In this document: positions 45,243 through 54,484 of the stretch, one piece after another
Layout: each line of letters starts with the position of its first letter
Numbering within the stretch: position 1 is the stretch's first letter
Assembly: GCA_013152275.1 (NCBI GenBank)
Contig: JAADGS010000026.1
Coordinates: 89,771 to 153,770 of the forward strand
From: Actinomycetota bacterium
Lineage (GTDB): Bacteria > Actinomycetota > Acidimicrobiia > Spongiisociales > UBA4744
Length of the DNA stretch: 64,000 nt
Direction: 5' to 3'
Position numbers and translations under genes: made by a program
The notes under the pieces: model-generated
Databases searched by the model: none
Told to the model about the DNA's origin: nothing
What the model saw: the letters and a program-made list of their open reading frames with translations, nothing else

Positions 45243-46249
45243 GCCGTGTCGTAGAGGGCTTCGTCGACACCGCGTGTGCTCTCGCAGGCCACTTCGAGGG
45301 AGACGGCACCGATATGCCTTCCCCTCAGCGCAACCATCGTTCCCCACCGTTCTTCTGCAGCGAGGTCCGCTGCGCCGACGCCAAGCCTGGTTCCCAGGAC
45401 GCGATCGTAGGCGGACGGAGTGCCACCTCGTTGGATGTGCCCGAGGACGGTGACGCGCGACTCGAAACCGGTCATATCTTCGAGGACAGGGGCGATCTGA
45501 TAGCTGACACCGCCGAGACGCTCGAATCCGAAGGCGTCCACCTGCTGGGGCATCGCGCACGGGGCCGGTGGCTGTACCCCCTCGGCGACGACGACCACCG
45601 AGTACTTGTGACCTCGGCGGTGGCGCGCTCGGATGATATCGGCACACTGTTCGAGATCGCAGGGGATCTCGGGGATGAGGATCGCGTCTGCACCGGCTGC
45701 GATACCCGCGTAGGTGGCGATCCAGCCTCGTGTGCGGCCCATGACCTCGACCAGCATGATGCGATGGTGGGCCTCGGCGGTGGTCGTGATCCGATCGATG
45801 GCCTCGGTGGCGATCTCGACGGCGGTGTTGAAGCCGAAGGTCGTGTCGGTGGCGTTGATGTCGTTGTCGATCGTCTTGGGGACTCCCACGACGTTCAACC
45901 CATCCTCGGAGAGCCGCAGCGCGGTTGCGAGCGTTCCATCGCCGCCGACCACGATCACGCCGTCCAGCCCGTTGTTACGCACGGTCGTGGCGATACTCGC
46001 GTAGCCGTTGCCGTGCACGTATGGATCCTTCCTCGACGAACCGAGGATCGTGCCACCTCGTTGCAGGATGCCCCGTACGGCATCGCGATCGAGTGGCACG
46101 ACGTCGCCGTCCATCAGCCCTTCCCATCCATTGAGGATGCCAACGACCTCTACTCCGTGCGTGATCGTCGCTCGCGACACGACCGCCCTGATTACGGCGT
46201 TCAACCCGGGACAGTCACCTCCTGCGGTCAGTATCCCAAGGACCTTCAT
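45224..46249 (-). CDS. pfkA: 6-phosphofructokinase, probable ATP-dependent form
   Basis: 341 residues. Phosphorylates fructose-6-phosphate. GILTAGGDCPGLNAVIR opens the protein, VVGGDGTLATA has Gly at the position that separates ATP users (Gly) from pyrophosphate users (Asp), and PKTIDNDINATDTTFGF contains the catalytic region. The Lys before TIDND places it among group III enzymes as in other actinobacteria. Start codon overlaps the stop of the upstream pfk, so it is the last gene of a coupled three-gene operon. Confidence 0.9.
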   Translation of the reverse strand: MKVLGILTAGGDCPGLNAVIRAVVSRATITHGVEVVGILNGWEGLMDGDVVPLDRDAVRGILQRGGTILGSSRKDPYVHGNGYASIATTVRNNGLDGVIVVGGDGTLATALRLSEDGLNVVGVPKTIDNDINATDTTFGFNTAVEIATEAIDRITTTAEAHHRIMLVEVMGRTRGWIATYAGIAAGADAILIPEIPCDLEQCADIIRARHRRGHKYSVVVVAEGVQPPAPCAMPQQVDAFGFERLGGVSYQIAPVLEDMTGFESRVTVLGHIQRGGTPSAYDRVLGTRLGVGAADLAAEERWGTMVALRGRHIGAVSLEVACESTRGVDEALYDTAQVFFG

Positions 46250-47397
46250 CAGTACAGGAACATCGGTTTGCCGGACACGTGGCGGACCTTGGGTCGATAG
46301 GTGTCCGAGTTGTACAACTCTTCGACATCGACCCGCTTGACACCCTCTCGTGTGACGCTGATCGGGACGCTGGTGTAGGTTCCGCCTCGGAGGGCGACCA
46401 TACGTCCCGATGCGCCCTCGATGGCCAGGTCGGCGGCCATGACCGCGTAGTTCGTGGCGACCATCAGATCGAGCGAGTCCGGGCTTCCCGAGCGCATCAG
46501 ATAGCCGATCTGCTGGTAGACGATGCCCTGACCGGTCTTTTCCTTCAGAAGCTGTCCGGTGAGTGCACCGATGCCGCCGAGCTTGCGATGGCCGTACGCG
46601 TCGGCATCCCCGCTGAGCATCATCTCGCCACCTTTGATGGTTGCACCTTCCGAGATGGTCATCATCGCGTAGTTACTCGGATTCCGGTTCCGGTCTTCCA
46701 TGAGGAGGGCGGCCAGTTTGTCGATATCGAACGGGACCTCGGAGATGATCGCCCGGTCGACTCCGGCGAGATAGGCCGTGATCAGCGATGTCTCTCCGCT
46801 GTAACGGCCGAAGAGCTCGACCACCGCGAGGCGCTCGTGTGAGCCTGTCGAGGTGCGCAGGTTGTGGATGAACTGAACCCCTCGGGTCACTGCGGTCGAG
46901 AAACCGATGCAATAGTCGGTGCCGTGCACGTCGTTGTCCATCGTCTTGGGGATGGCGATGACCGGTACGCCTTCATGGTGCATGCGCAGACCGTATGACA
47001 GCGTGTCGTCACCACCGATCGGGATCAAGACATCGATCTTCTGGGCTTCGACGATGTCGAGGACGTGTCGGGTGAAGTCATATGGCGCATCGCCCGATGT
47101 CTGATCCTGAAGGAACTCGGGCACGTCTGCGGCCGGTACCTTGCCCGGATTCGTGCGAGACGTGTGCAGAAAGGTTCCACCGGTGCGATCCACCGTACGG
47201 ACCCTGGCTCTGTCGAGCGGGATGAAGTTGCGGTCGAGACTTTCCGGATCGCTCGGGTTGGCTTCGAGGAGGCCGCCCCAGCCTCGGCGAATCCCCAGAA
47301 CGTCGTGGCCTTCGTCGCTGACCCTGTCGACGACCGCCTTGATGCAGGGGTTCAGCCCTGGTACATCACCGCCGCCGGTGAGGATGCCGATTCTCAT
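46249..47397 (-). CDS. 6-phosphofructokinase, probable pyrophosphate-dependent form
   Basis: 382 residues. [28 protein letters not shown] and [17 protein letters not shown] are the main motifs. Asp after GGD, with Lys before TMDND, is the combination known for diphosphate-fructose-6-phosphate phosphotransferases, which work reversibly. SGSPDSLD near 310 replaces the usual GGxPxAxD. Start at ATG 47397, overlapping the stop of the aldolase-like gene; stop overlaps the next pfk. Phosphate donor preference is inferred from the motif only. Confidence 0.85.
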   Translation of the reverse strand: MRIGILTGGGDVPGLNPCIKAVVDRVSDEGHDVLGIRRGWGGLLEANPSDPESLDRNFIPLDRARVRTVDRTGGTFLHTSRTNPGKVPAADVPEFLQDQTSGDAPYDFTRHVLDIVEAQKIDVLIPIGGDDTLSYGLRMHHEGVPVIAIPKTMDNDVHGTDYCIGFSTAVTRGVQFIHNLRTSTGSHERLAVVELFGRYSGETSLITAYLAGVDRAIISEVPFDIDKLAALLMEDRNRNPSNYAMMTISEGATIKGGEMMLSGDADAYGHRKLGGIGALTGQLLKEKTGQGIVYQQIGYLMRSGSPDSLDLMVATNYAVMAADLAIEGASGRMVALRGGTYTSVPISVTREGVKRVDVEELYNSDTYRPKVRHVSGKPMFLY

Positions 47398-48296
47398 GAC
47401 GATGCTCCCTCGTAGATGTCGATAAAGTGACGGAAGTTGGCGGCGATGTCGGTAACGGCTTCGGAACGGCTCATCGTGCCGTCCTTGAGTCCTTCCACAC
47501 CTGCCCACCAGATGGTCCGGCCGATGGCGAATCCCACGTAACCTGGGGTGCCTGCGCCGACGGCGAGCCAGCGGGCGACTCTGGCACTGTCGGCCCAGCG
47601 TCCGAGGACGACGGCGGAGACGTGATCCCTTCCACCCCGACGAATCAGTTTGGAGATGAGATCACAGTCGATGGCGCGATCGAGTCCTTCGATCTTCCAG
47701 ATATCCGGTTCGACGCCGGCAGCCTGAATCTCATCGATCGTCTGCAACATCAGGTGCGGACGAATCTCGGTGTCGTACGCGTCCACGTTCCCCCCGACCA
47801 ACGCGAGTTGCGCCTCCGCGGCCGGCACGAGAAGCTCGAAGAGAAAGGTCCTGTCATGATCGTGGAGCCAGTTGCCAAGGCGAGCGAGCCTTGCTCCCTG
47901 CTGTTCCTTGATCTCGTCTGCGTCGTCCGGATTCCACCACACGAGCACCTTCGAGAGATCGGGATCGAATTCCTCGATGTGGCTTCCGAACGCCTCCCCG
48001 TACTCGAAGTCGAACGTAGTTTGATCAGATTTCTCGACGGGCATCGCCAGTCTGATACCACTCGCCTTGGCGTCGCGAGCCACATCGGCTCCCATCTCTT
48101 CGTCGACGAGAATGCCGATGGAATCGAGGGGGGCACCATCGGAGATAGCTTGCTGGACACCTTCGAAGATGAGCCGCTTCGCGTCGATGACACGTGCCTT
48201 TTCGTCGGCGCCGGGTTCCCTGCCTGTGATTCCGAACATCTTCTTCATGAAGCTTCCACGATGATCGAAAGCCAGGATGTAGTGGTTCCGGTTCAC
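47394..48296 (-). CDS. DUF2090 aldolase-like TIM-barrel protein
   Basis: 300 residues. [17 protein letters not shown] at the start and [20 protein letters not shown] are typical of DUF2090, a domain otherwise fused to the myo-inositol pathway kinase IolC and related to class I aldolases. DIWKIEGLD near 205 could hold the Schiff-base lysine, as DILKVE does in LacD-type aldolases. No inositol genes are nearby; instead it heads an operon with two phosphofructokinases, all three with overlapping stop/start codons. An aldolase for a sugar bisphosphate is therefore a reasonable but untested guess. Confidence 0.78.
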   Translation of the reverse strand: MNRNHYILAFDHRGSFMKKMFGITGREPGADEKARVIDAKRLIFEGVQQAISDGAPLDSIGILVDEEMGADVARDAKASGIRLAMPVEKSDQTTFDFEYGEAFGSHIEEFDPDLSKVLVWWNPDDADEIKEQQGARLARLGNWLHDHDRTFLFELLVPAAEAQLALVGGNVDAYDTEIRPHLMLQTIDEIQAAGVEPDIWKIEGLDRAIDCDLISKLIRRGGRDHVSAVVLGRWADSARVARWLAVGAGTPGYVGFAIGRTIWWAGVEGLKDGTMSRSEAVTDIAANFRHFIDIYEGASS

Positions 48297-48407
48297 AGGG
48301 TCTCCTTGCCGATCAATGAGCCTTCATGCTACCCGTCGGGTTCGTCGAGGCCACTTCGGGTGGGGCCGACAAACGCTGGTAGGGTGGAAATTTCAGCGGT
48401 GTAATTC

Positions 48408-51400
48408 ATGGACGGCTTCGCACATCTGCATCTCCACACTGAGTTCTCCATGCTCGATGGAGCAGCCCGCGTCCACGACGTGGTTCGTGCCGCGCGTGAG
48501 GACGGCCAGCCTGCAGTGGCGATCACGGATCACGGCGTCATGTACGGAGTCATCGATTTCTATCAGGCAGCGCGCGACGAGGGTGTCAAGCCGATCATCG
48601 GCGTCGAGGCCTATGTCACTCCCGGCTCACGGTTCGACAGGCCCCCGAGAAACCGAAATGTTCGCTTCCATCTGACACTCCTTGCCGAGAACAACACCGG
48701 CTACCAGAACCTCATGAAACTGGTGAGTAAGGCGTATCTCGAGGGGTATTACTACAAGCCCCGGATGGACCTCGACCTGCTCGCCGAGCACAGCGAGGGA
48801 ATCATCGCGGCGTCAGGCTGTCTCGGCGGAGAAGTCCCGCAGCTCCTCGCACCGGATGCCTCGCGGGAAGAGGGGAACCAGGGCCAGGTCCGTGATTTCG
48901 ACGCCGCGCTCACTGCGGCCGCTCGCTATCAGGACCTCTTCGGCAAGGAGAACTTCTACATCGAGTTGCAGGACCACGGGATCGATGCGCAGCAAAGGGT
49001 GCTTCCCGACCTGGTCGAGATCGCACGGCGGATCGGTGCACCGTTGCTCGCAACCAACGACTCGCACTACACACGACAGGAAGAGGCAGACACCCATGAT
49101 GTCCTCCTGTGCATCCAGACCGGTGCAACGATCAGTGACCCGAACCGTTTCAAGTTTCAGGGTCAGGAGTTCTATCTCAAACCCGCTCGAGAGATGCGTT
49201 CTCTGTTCCCGGACGACCTCTATCCGGGCGCGGCGGACAACACGCTCGCGATCGCAGAGCGCGCCGACGTCGAGTTGAGATTCGGTGAGATCCTTCTTCC
49301 CCAGTTTCCGGTCCCGGAAGGCGAAACGGAGATCTCCTATCTGAGAGATCTCGTCTTCGAGGGAGCACGAACCCGGTATGGTGAACCACTTTCCGCAGAA
49401 GTGATCGAAAGGGCCGAACACGAGTTGAGGATCATCGAGGAGATGGGTTTCCCCGCCTACTTCCTGATCGTGTGGGACTTGATTCGATATGCCCGCGAGA
49501 ACGGGATTCGCGTCGGACCGGGCCGCGGAAGCGCTGCAGGATCGATTGTCTCCTACTGCTTGCGGATCACCGACCTGGACCCGCTTCGCTACGCGCTGAT
49601 CTTCGAGCGGTTCCTGAATCCCGGACGGCGCCAAATGCCGGATATCGACATGGACTTCGACGAGCGTTATCGGTCCGACGTCATCCGGTATGCCGCCGAG
49701 CGTTACGGCAGCGATCATGTAGCGCAGATCGTGACGTTCTCCACGATCAAAGGTCGTCAAGCGCTGCGGGACTCGGCGCGCGTGCTTGGCTTTTCCTACG
49801 GATTCGGTGATCGCATCGCCAAGATGATGCCGCCGGCGATCCTCGGTGCCGAGGCCTCCCTGACCCAGTGCCTCACCGATCCGGGCAAGGGTGTCGATCC
49901 GGCCCTGCGCGATTTCTTTGCCAACGCCGCGCAGCTACGAGCGGTCTACGAGACGGAGGAAGATGCCCGGAAGGTGATCGATACGGCCCGCGGCCTCGAG
50001 GGGCTTCGCAGACAGGACAGCATTCACGCCGCAGCGGTCGTGATCTCTCCCGAGCCGCTCACCAACCTGGTTCCACTGCAGCAGAAGGGTGAGGGAGCCG
50101 AGATCGTCACCCAGTATGAGATGCACGGTGTCGAGGATCTCGGACTTCTCAAGATGGACTTCCTTGGCCTACGGAACCTCGCGACGATCGACCGTGCGCT
50201 CGAGCTGATCGAACAGTCGACGGGTGAGAAGATCGACATCGACGCCATCCCGCTCGACGATCCCGAGACGTTCGAGATGATTCGTGCCGGCGATACGATC
50301 GGCGTCTTTCAGCTCGAGGGCTCGGCGATGCGTTCCCTGATCCGGGCTCTTCAGCCGGAGACGTTCGACCACATCATCGCCGTGAACGCCCTGTTCCGAC
50401 CTGGCCCCATGGGCATGAACATGCACTACGAGTATGCGGACCGAAAGAACGGTCGTAAACCCGTCGAGTATCCACATCCTGCGATCGAGCCGTTCTTGCG
50501 GTCCACCTACGGGATCATCGTCTATCAAGAACAGGTCATGCAGGTTGCCCAGGCTGTTGCCGGCTACTCGATGACAGAGGCCGACATGTTGCGCAAAGCC
50601 ATGGGCAAGAAGGTCAAGTCGATGATGGCACAGGAGCGCGACAAGTTCGTGGCGGGGTGCGTCGCGGCCGGGAATCCCGAGAAGCTGGGCAAGGAACTCT
50701 GGGATGCAATCGAACCGTTTGCAGGATACGGCTTCAACAAGTCGCACAGCGCGGCGTACGGATATGTCGCCTACCAGACGGCGTGGCTGAAAGCCCACTA
50801 TCCGGCCGAGTACCTCGCTGCGCTGCTCACGTCCACGAAGAAGGACAAGGATCGCACGGCTTTGTACCTGAGTGAGTGCCGCAGTCAGGGCATCGAGGTG
50901 CTGGTCCCCGATGTCAACCGTTCAGAGTTGGATTTCGTGGTGCGCGACGGCCGGATCGTGTTCGGCATGTCTGCCATCCGCAATGTCGGCGAGGGTGTTG
51001 TCGAACGCATCCTCGCGGCGAGGCGAGAGGCCGGTCCGTTCAAGGATTTTCAGGATTTTGTCGATCGCGTGGACCTGTCTGCGCTCAACAAGCGTACGGT
51101 CGAATCGCTGATCAAGGCGGGTGCATTCGACAGCTTCAACGTTACGCGGCGGGGTCTCATGCTGAGCTTCGGGCAGATTCTGGATGCCACCCTGACTCGC
51201 CGGCGTAACGAGGAGATGGGACAGTTCAGCCTGTTCGGAGGCGATTCCGGTCCCGGAGACGTGCAGTCGATCTCGATCCCCTCGGTCGAGTGGGACAAGC
51301 GGGTCCGTTTGGGCTTTGAGAAGGAGATGCTCGGCTTGTTCATCTCCGACCATCCGCTCCTCGGCGTGGAGCATCTCCTCGGCCGTTTCGTGACGTGCAC

Positions 51401-51911
51401 GATTCCTGAGCTGTGGGAGATGGAGGACACGACTTCGGTCACCGTTGGGGGGTTGGTCGGGTCGGTCAATCGTCGCTTTACCCGCAAGGGGGAGCCAATG
51501 GTGTTCTTCGAGCTCGAAGACCTCGAAGGGTCTGTCGAGATCATCGCGTTTCCGAAGGCGGTGATGGCCGCAGGCCCCATGATCAGAGAGGACGCCGTCC
51601 TCGTCGTCAGCGGCCACCTGGATCATCGCGGCGATGACATCAAAGTGATCGCCCGCGAGGTCATCGAGCCTGAGCTTCGTTCTGAGCAGTCCGTGCGTTT
51701 GAAGGTGCCGGCCGTCCAGCTTTCACCCGATCTCGTGTCGAGACTTCAGGAGATCCTCGCGAATCATCCAGGTCCGGCTCCCGTCTATATCGAGATGATG
51801 TCGAATGGTGACTCGAAGGTGTGGCAGCTGTCCGATGAGTACCGGGTGGAGCCGAGGAGCGCACTGTACGCCGAACTCAGAGAGCTGTTGGGCTCCAAGG
51901 CGGTCACGTAG
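48408..51911 (+). CDS. dnaE: DNA polymerase III alpha subunit (DnaE1)
   Basis: 1167 residues. Replicative polymerase. The N-terminal PHP domain keeps its metal ligands: HLHLHTEFSMLDG, AITDHGVMYG, IIGVEAYV, FHLTLLA and NDSH; in mycobacteria an intact DnaE1 PHP domain is the proofreading exonuclease. The palm has PGRGSAAGS and PDIDMDFDERYR with the catalytic aspartates (about 412-424), followed by fingers, a helix-hairpin-helix region and an OB fold (VTVGGLVGSVNRRFTRKG, about 1011). No separate start ambiguity: ATG 48408. Converges with the Bag-like operon only 29 bases downstream. Confidence 0.96.
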   Translation: MDGFAHLHLHTEFSMLDGAARVHDVVRAAREDGQPAVAITDHGVMYGVIDFYQAARDEGVKPIIGVEAYVTPGSRFDRPPRNRNVRFHLTLLAENNTGYQNLMKLVSKAYLEGYYYKPRMDLDLLAEHSEGIIAASGCLGGEVPQLLAPDASREEGNQGQVRDFDAALTAAARYQDLFGKENFYIELQDHGIDAQQRVLPDLVEIARRIGAPLLATNDSHYTRQEEADTHDVLLCIQTGATISDPNRFKFQGQEFYLKPAREMRSLFPDDLYPGAADNTLAIAERADVELRFGEILLPQFPVPEGETEISYLRDLVFEGARTRYGEPLSAEVIERAEHELRIIEEMGFPAYFLIVWDLIRYARENGIRVGPGRGSAAGSIVSYCLRITDLDPLRYALIFERFLNPGRRQMPDIDMDFDERYRSDVIRYAAERYGSDHVAQIVTFSTIKGRQALRDSARVLGFSYGFGDRIAKMMPPAILGAEASLTQCLTDPGKGVDPALRDFFANAAQLRAVYETEEDARKVIDTARGLEGLRRQDSIHAAAVVISPEPLTNLVPLQQKGEGAEIVTQYEMHGVEDLGLLKMDFLGLRNLATIDRALELIEQSTGEKIDIDAIPLDDPETFEMIRAGDTIGVFQLEGSAMRSLIRALQPETFDHIIAVNALFRPGPMGMNMHYEYADRKNGRKPVEYPHPAIEPFLRSTYGIIVYQEQVMQVAQAVAGYSMTEADMLRKAMGKKVKSMMAQERDKFVAGCVAAGNPEKLGKELWDAIEPFAGYGFNKSHSAAYGYVAYQTAWLKAHYPAEYLAALLTSTKKDKDRTALYLSECRSQGIEVLVPDVNRSELDFVVRDGRIVFGMSAIRNVGEGVVERILAARREAGPFKDFQDFVDRVDLSALNKRTVESLIKAGAFDSFNVTRRGLMLSFGQILDATLTRRRNEEMGQFSLFGGDSGPGDVQSISIPSVEWDKRVRLGFEKEMLGLFISDHPLLGVEHLLGRFVTCTIPELWEMEDTTSVTVGGLVGSVNRRFTRKGEPMVFFELEDLEGSVEIIAFPKAVMAAGPMIREDAVLVVSGHLDHRGDDIKVIAREVIEPELRSEQSVRLKVPAVQLSPDLVSRLQEILANHPGPAPVYIEMMSNGDSKVWQLSDEYRVEPRSALYAELRELLGSKAVT

Positions 51912-51940
51912 GAAGGTTCCGGCAGTCGGGTGGAGGCCGG

Positions 51941-52969
51941 CTACCGGGCCGCTCCAAGCAGGCGGTCCAGATCCAGGCCTTCCGCCGAGTCGATCATCGC
52001 AGCGAGTCGCTCCAGGTCCGTCGGCGCGCTGGATTGCCAGGGGATCGTCGCGGGATGGATATGCCAGCGAGCAGAGAACCGATGGCGGACCGCGGCTTGG
52101 CGGTGCGCCTCTGTTCCCCACCGGCGAAGATTCTCGGCGATGGGCCCGGACACGGGAGACTCGGCTCCGTACCAGGCTTCGGGCAGCGTGCGGTTGAAGA
52201 CGACGAACTCCGGTGGTCCCGGTTCGAGTTCAAAGAAGCGGGCGGCTTCGGCGATGGGCGAAGGATCTGCGGTGGTGACCACCACCGTGTGAGCGCTGCG
52301 GAGGAGGCGTTCGATTTCCTTGCTTCTCTTGGCAATACCGTCGTACGCAGCACGAAGATCGAGCAGGAAGTCTGCAACTGCTTCGAGGAGCTCGGAGCCG
52401 AGCGCGACATCCGCGATCCGGAGTGCGGGACGAGCGGTGAACTGGTAGAAGAGTTTGCGTCCCGGCAGCGAGCCGCCGGTCAGCCACTTGAGCAGGCGGC
52501 CACCGATGAGATCGCGCATCCTGGCCGGAGAGGTGAAGAATTCGATACCGCCGGCGGCAGGCGGGGTATCCACGACGATCACATCCCATCGCTCGCTCTG
52601 GGCATGCACGGTCATCTCTTCGGCGGCGGCGAATGCCTGGGATGCCGGGAAGTGCTGTGTTGCGGCCTCGAAGAACGGGTTCGAGGTCAGCCTCGGCGCA
52701 ACTTCCGGTGGCGCGTAGTGCTGGGCGATCTCATTCCAGGACCGGGCGGCGTCGACCATCGCCCCCCAGAGCAGCGGCTCCTCTACCAAGGGAGTGGGAT
52801 CTGCACCCAGATCGTCGAGTCCGAGGGCCGTTGCGAGCCGTTTGGCCGGATCGATGGTGACAACAAGCGTGCGATGACCGCGTCGGGCCGCGGCCAGGGC
52901 CAGCCCTGCGGAGAGGGTCGTCTTGCCGACACCGCCGCCGCCGGTGATGAGCACGATGCGAGTGCTCAC
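51941..52969 (-). CDS. ArsA/Get3-like ATPase, subunit resembling mycobacterial Rv3680 (BagB)
   Basis: 342 residues. The P-loop reads ITGGGGVGKTTLSAGLALAA (residues 8-27): the P-loop Lys is present, but the signature Lys at the start of KGGVGKTT is Gly. TIDPAKRLATALGLDDLG, DVIVVDTPPAAGG and VVFNRTLPEAW are further family motifs. No anion-binding cysteines and no Hsp20 cap are seen. The gene overlaps its partner by four bases. In mycobacteria such a pair forms a Get3-like heterodimer; an equivalent complex is the likely role. Confidence 0.83.
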   Translation of the reverse strand: MSTRIVLITGGGGVGKTTLSAGLALAAARRGHRTLVVTIDPAKRLATALGLDDLGADPTPLVEEPLLWGAMVDAARSWNEIAQHYAPPEVAPRLTSNPFFEAATQHFPASQAFAAAEEMTVHAQSERWDVIVVDTPPAAGGIEFFTSPARMRDLIGGRLLKWLTGGSLPGRKLFYQFTARPALRIADVALGSELLEAVADFLLDLRAAYDGIAKRSKEIERLLRSAHTVVVTTADPSPIAEAARFFELEPGPPEFVVFNRTLPEAWYGAESPVSGPIAENLRRWGTEAHRQAAVRHRFSARWHIHPATIPWQSSAPTDLERLAAMIDSAEGLDLDRLLGAAR

Positions 52970-53823
52970 AGGGCCCGCCACAGGTCCGCGATCCGTGCTG
53001 CAACCTCGGGTGGCGTGTGCAATCCGAACAGGTATGGGATCTGTGGCCCATCCGGCAGATCTCGGAGCCACCGTTGCTGTTCTTCGTACAGGGCCGTGTG
53101 GAGCAGCGCCGCCTCTTTGGCGGGTCCGTCTTCGAGATGATCGATGTCGTCCGCCGCCGTACCGAGAGCCGGCAGAGTTCGATTCACGACGACGGCGGCC
53201 GTGGTGATGAGTCCCTCGTCGCGCACATCCTCGAGGCTTTGGAGAGTTTCGGTGACGGGGAGCTCCTCGGGGATCGTCACGACGACGAGACCTGTCGCGG
53301 TATCGTCGGTGAGCAGGTGGGTCATCCACGCCGTTTGATCACGAACACGACCGGTCCCAACGAGTCTGGCGACGGTCGTGGGGGCTCGCAGGTGCGAGCC
53401 GATCTGGCCGGTCGGAGGGCCGTCCGCCACGACGAGGTCCCACGGGCCGCTTCTGGCCTCGTAAAGGACCTTCCCGATGGTGATGACCTCTCGGATACCG
53501 GGTGCCGTCGACGCAACGGCATCGAATGCCCTCGCCACCGGGCCAAGCTGGGCGACCCTCGGCACGCCGAGTTGAACCCGAAGATATTCGTTGAGCGCAG
53601 CAGGTCGCTGGATCGCCATGGCTTCCAGGCCGGGTCGGATACGGGTGGGCGTGTAGCTGAGCCTGTCGACGCCCAAGTGGGCCGCCAGGCCTGCGCCGTC
53701 GGTCATCGCGACTGCGAGCACCCTCTTCCCGTCGTAGGCGGAACGAAGCGCGAGAGCGGCACTGACGGCAGATCTGCCGACACCACCCTTGCCGGTGATG
53801 ATGAGCAATCGCTTGTCGAACAC
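52966..53823 (-). CDS. ArsA/Get3-like ATPase, subunit resembling mycobacterial Rv3679 (BagA), altered P-loop
   Basis: 285 residues. LLIITGKGGVGRSAVSAALA (about 6-25) keeps the signature Lys but has Arg in place of the P-loop Lys that normally grips ATP phosphates. VVADGPPTGQIGSHLRAPT and VVTIPEELPVTETLQ match the family, and VVVNRTLPALG follows. The start is GTG 53823, directly before the first strand; a longer frame upstream is not homologous. It precedes and overlaps the partner gene, whose P-loop has the opposite change, so the two probably work as an asymmetric dimer. Confidence 0.83.
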   Translation of the reverse strand: MFDKRLLIITGKGGVGRSAVSAALALRSAYDGKRVLAVAMTDGAGLAAHLGVDRLSYTPTRIRPGLEAMAIQRPAALNEYLRVQLGVPRVAQLGPVARAFDAVASTAPGIREVITIGKVLYEARSGPWDLVVADGPPTGQIGSHLRAPTTVARLVGTGRVRDQTAWMTHLLTDDTATGLVVVTIPEELPVTETLQSLEDVRDEGLITTAAVVVNRTLPALGTAADDIDHLEDGPAKEAALLHTALYEEQQRWLRDLPDGPQIPYLFGLHTPPEVAARIADLWRAL

Positions 53824-53958
53824 GTGATCAGCGTAGTGCGCCCGGGCGACACGACCGGTTCGAGACCTTCGCAAGACGGTAGCCTTCCGGGGGTCTGCCG
53901 GGCAGCGGCGGTGCACGCGCCAAGCAGTGTTCGGCGGGCCCCGAGTGAAGGAGGAATC

Positions 53959-54174
53959 ATGGCCGAGTTCGACGTAGACGAGTTCTTGCGGCGTTTCGAG
54001 GAACGAGCGAAGGCGGTGAAGGAGCGAGGTCTACCGCCCGTGGCCGGGCCGGAGCGCAAAACCCTCATCGAGCAGGCCGAACGCGACTATATGGACTTTT
54101 CTCTGGTGGCTGCTGCCGACTGGTCGCTCGAGGAGGGCTCGTTGGTGCTGAGAATCCCGCTGCGTCGCCCGTAG
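53959..54174 (+). CDS. Small acidic protein of unknown function
   Basis: 71 residues: MAEFDVDEFLRRFEERAKAV, a KERGLPPVAGPERKTLI segment, then RDYMDFSLVAAADWSLEEG and a strand-like end LVLRIPLRR. A strong GAAGGAGGAATC ribosome-binding site precedes the ATG, which argues for a real gene. I recall similar short actinobacterial proteins but know no function. It is divergent from the Bag-like operon, which may mean shared control. Confidence 0.75.
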   Translation: MAEFDVDEFLRRFEERAKAVKERGLPPVAGPERKTLIEQAERDYMDFSLVAAADWSLEEGSLVLRIPLRRP

Positions 54175-54484
54175 GACCCTGCTCGGCGTTGGCGGGCGTA
54201 GGGGCGACCGGGCGCATCACGTACATCGTGCCGGGTCGCGGGTACTCCCGCACTTCGTATCACGGCCTCAGGTCGATGCAACGGTGTGGGGCGGGTGAGA
54301 CGGCTGCTGCCATCAACTTCGAAGAGTCGCAAGACGTGACGGATCGATGCAGATCACTCCGGCCCGGTTGAGAACCGATCGGGTAGATCTGTGCCGATGA
54401 CTGGTACACGGCCGTCGAAAAGCGTGCCGTTCATCGTGCAACGGCTTCGTCGTCGGGTATCGTCGCCGGAGATCGGCAGGCGGC
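54175..54484. other. 310-bp intergenic region
   Basis: This lies between the small acidic protein and the convergent end of the ThyX-like gene. It contains one heptamer element copy (54217-54299). Short open frames elsewhere in it have no ribosome-binding sites and no recognisable sequence; I see nothing further. Confidence 0.55.
54217..54299 (+). repeat. Dispersed heptamer element, copy C
   Basis: Forward orientation: ATCACGTACATCGTGCCGGG leads into CACTTCGTATCACGGCCTCA, then GGTCGATGCAACGGTGTGGG and GCGGGTGAG. Closest to copy H at 0.85 kb. Confidence 0.6.

Noticed and set aside
53017..53958. Long forward frame leading into the 71-residue gene
   Set aside because: It is antisense to the BagA-like gene; the ribosome-binding site at 53949-53957 marks the real start.
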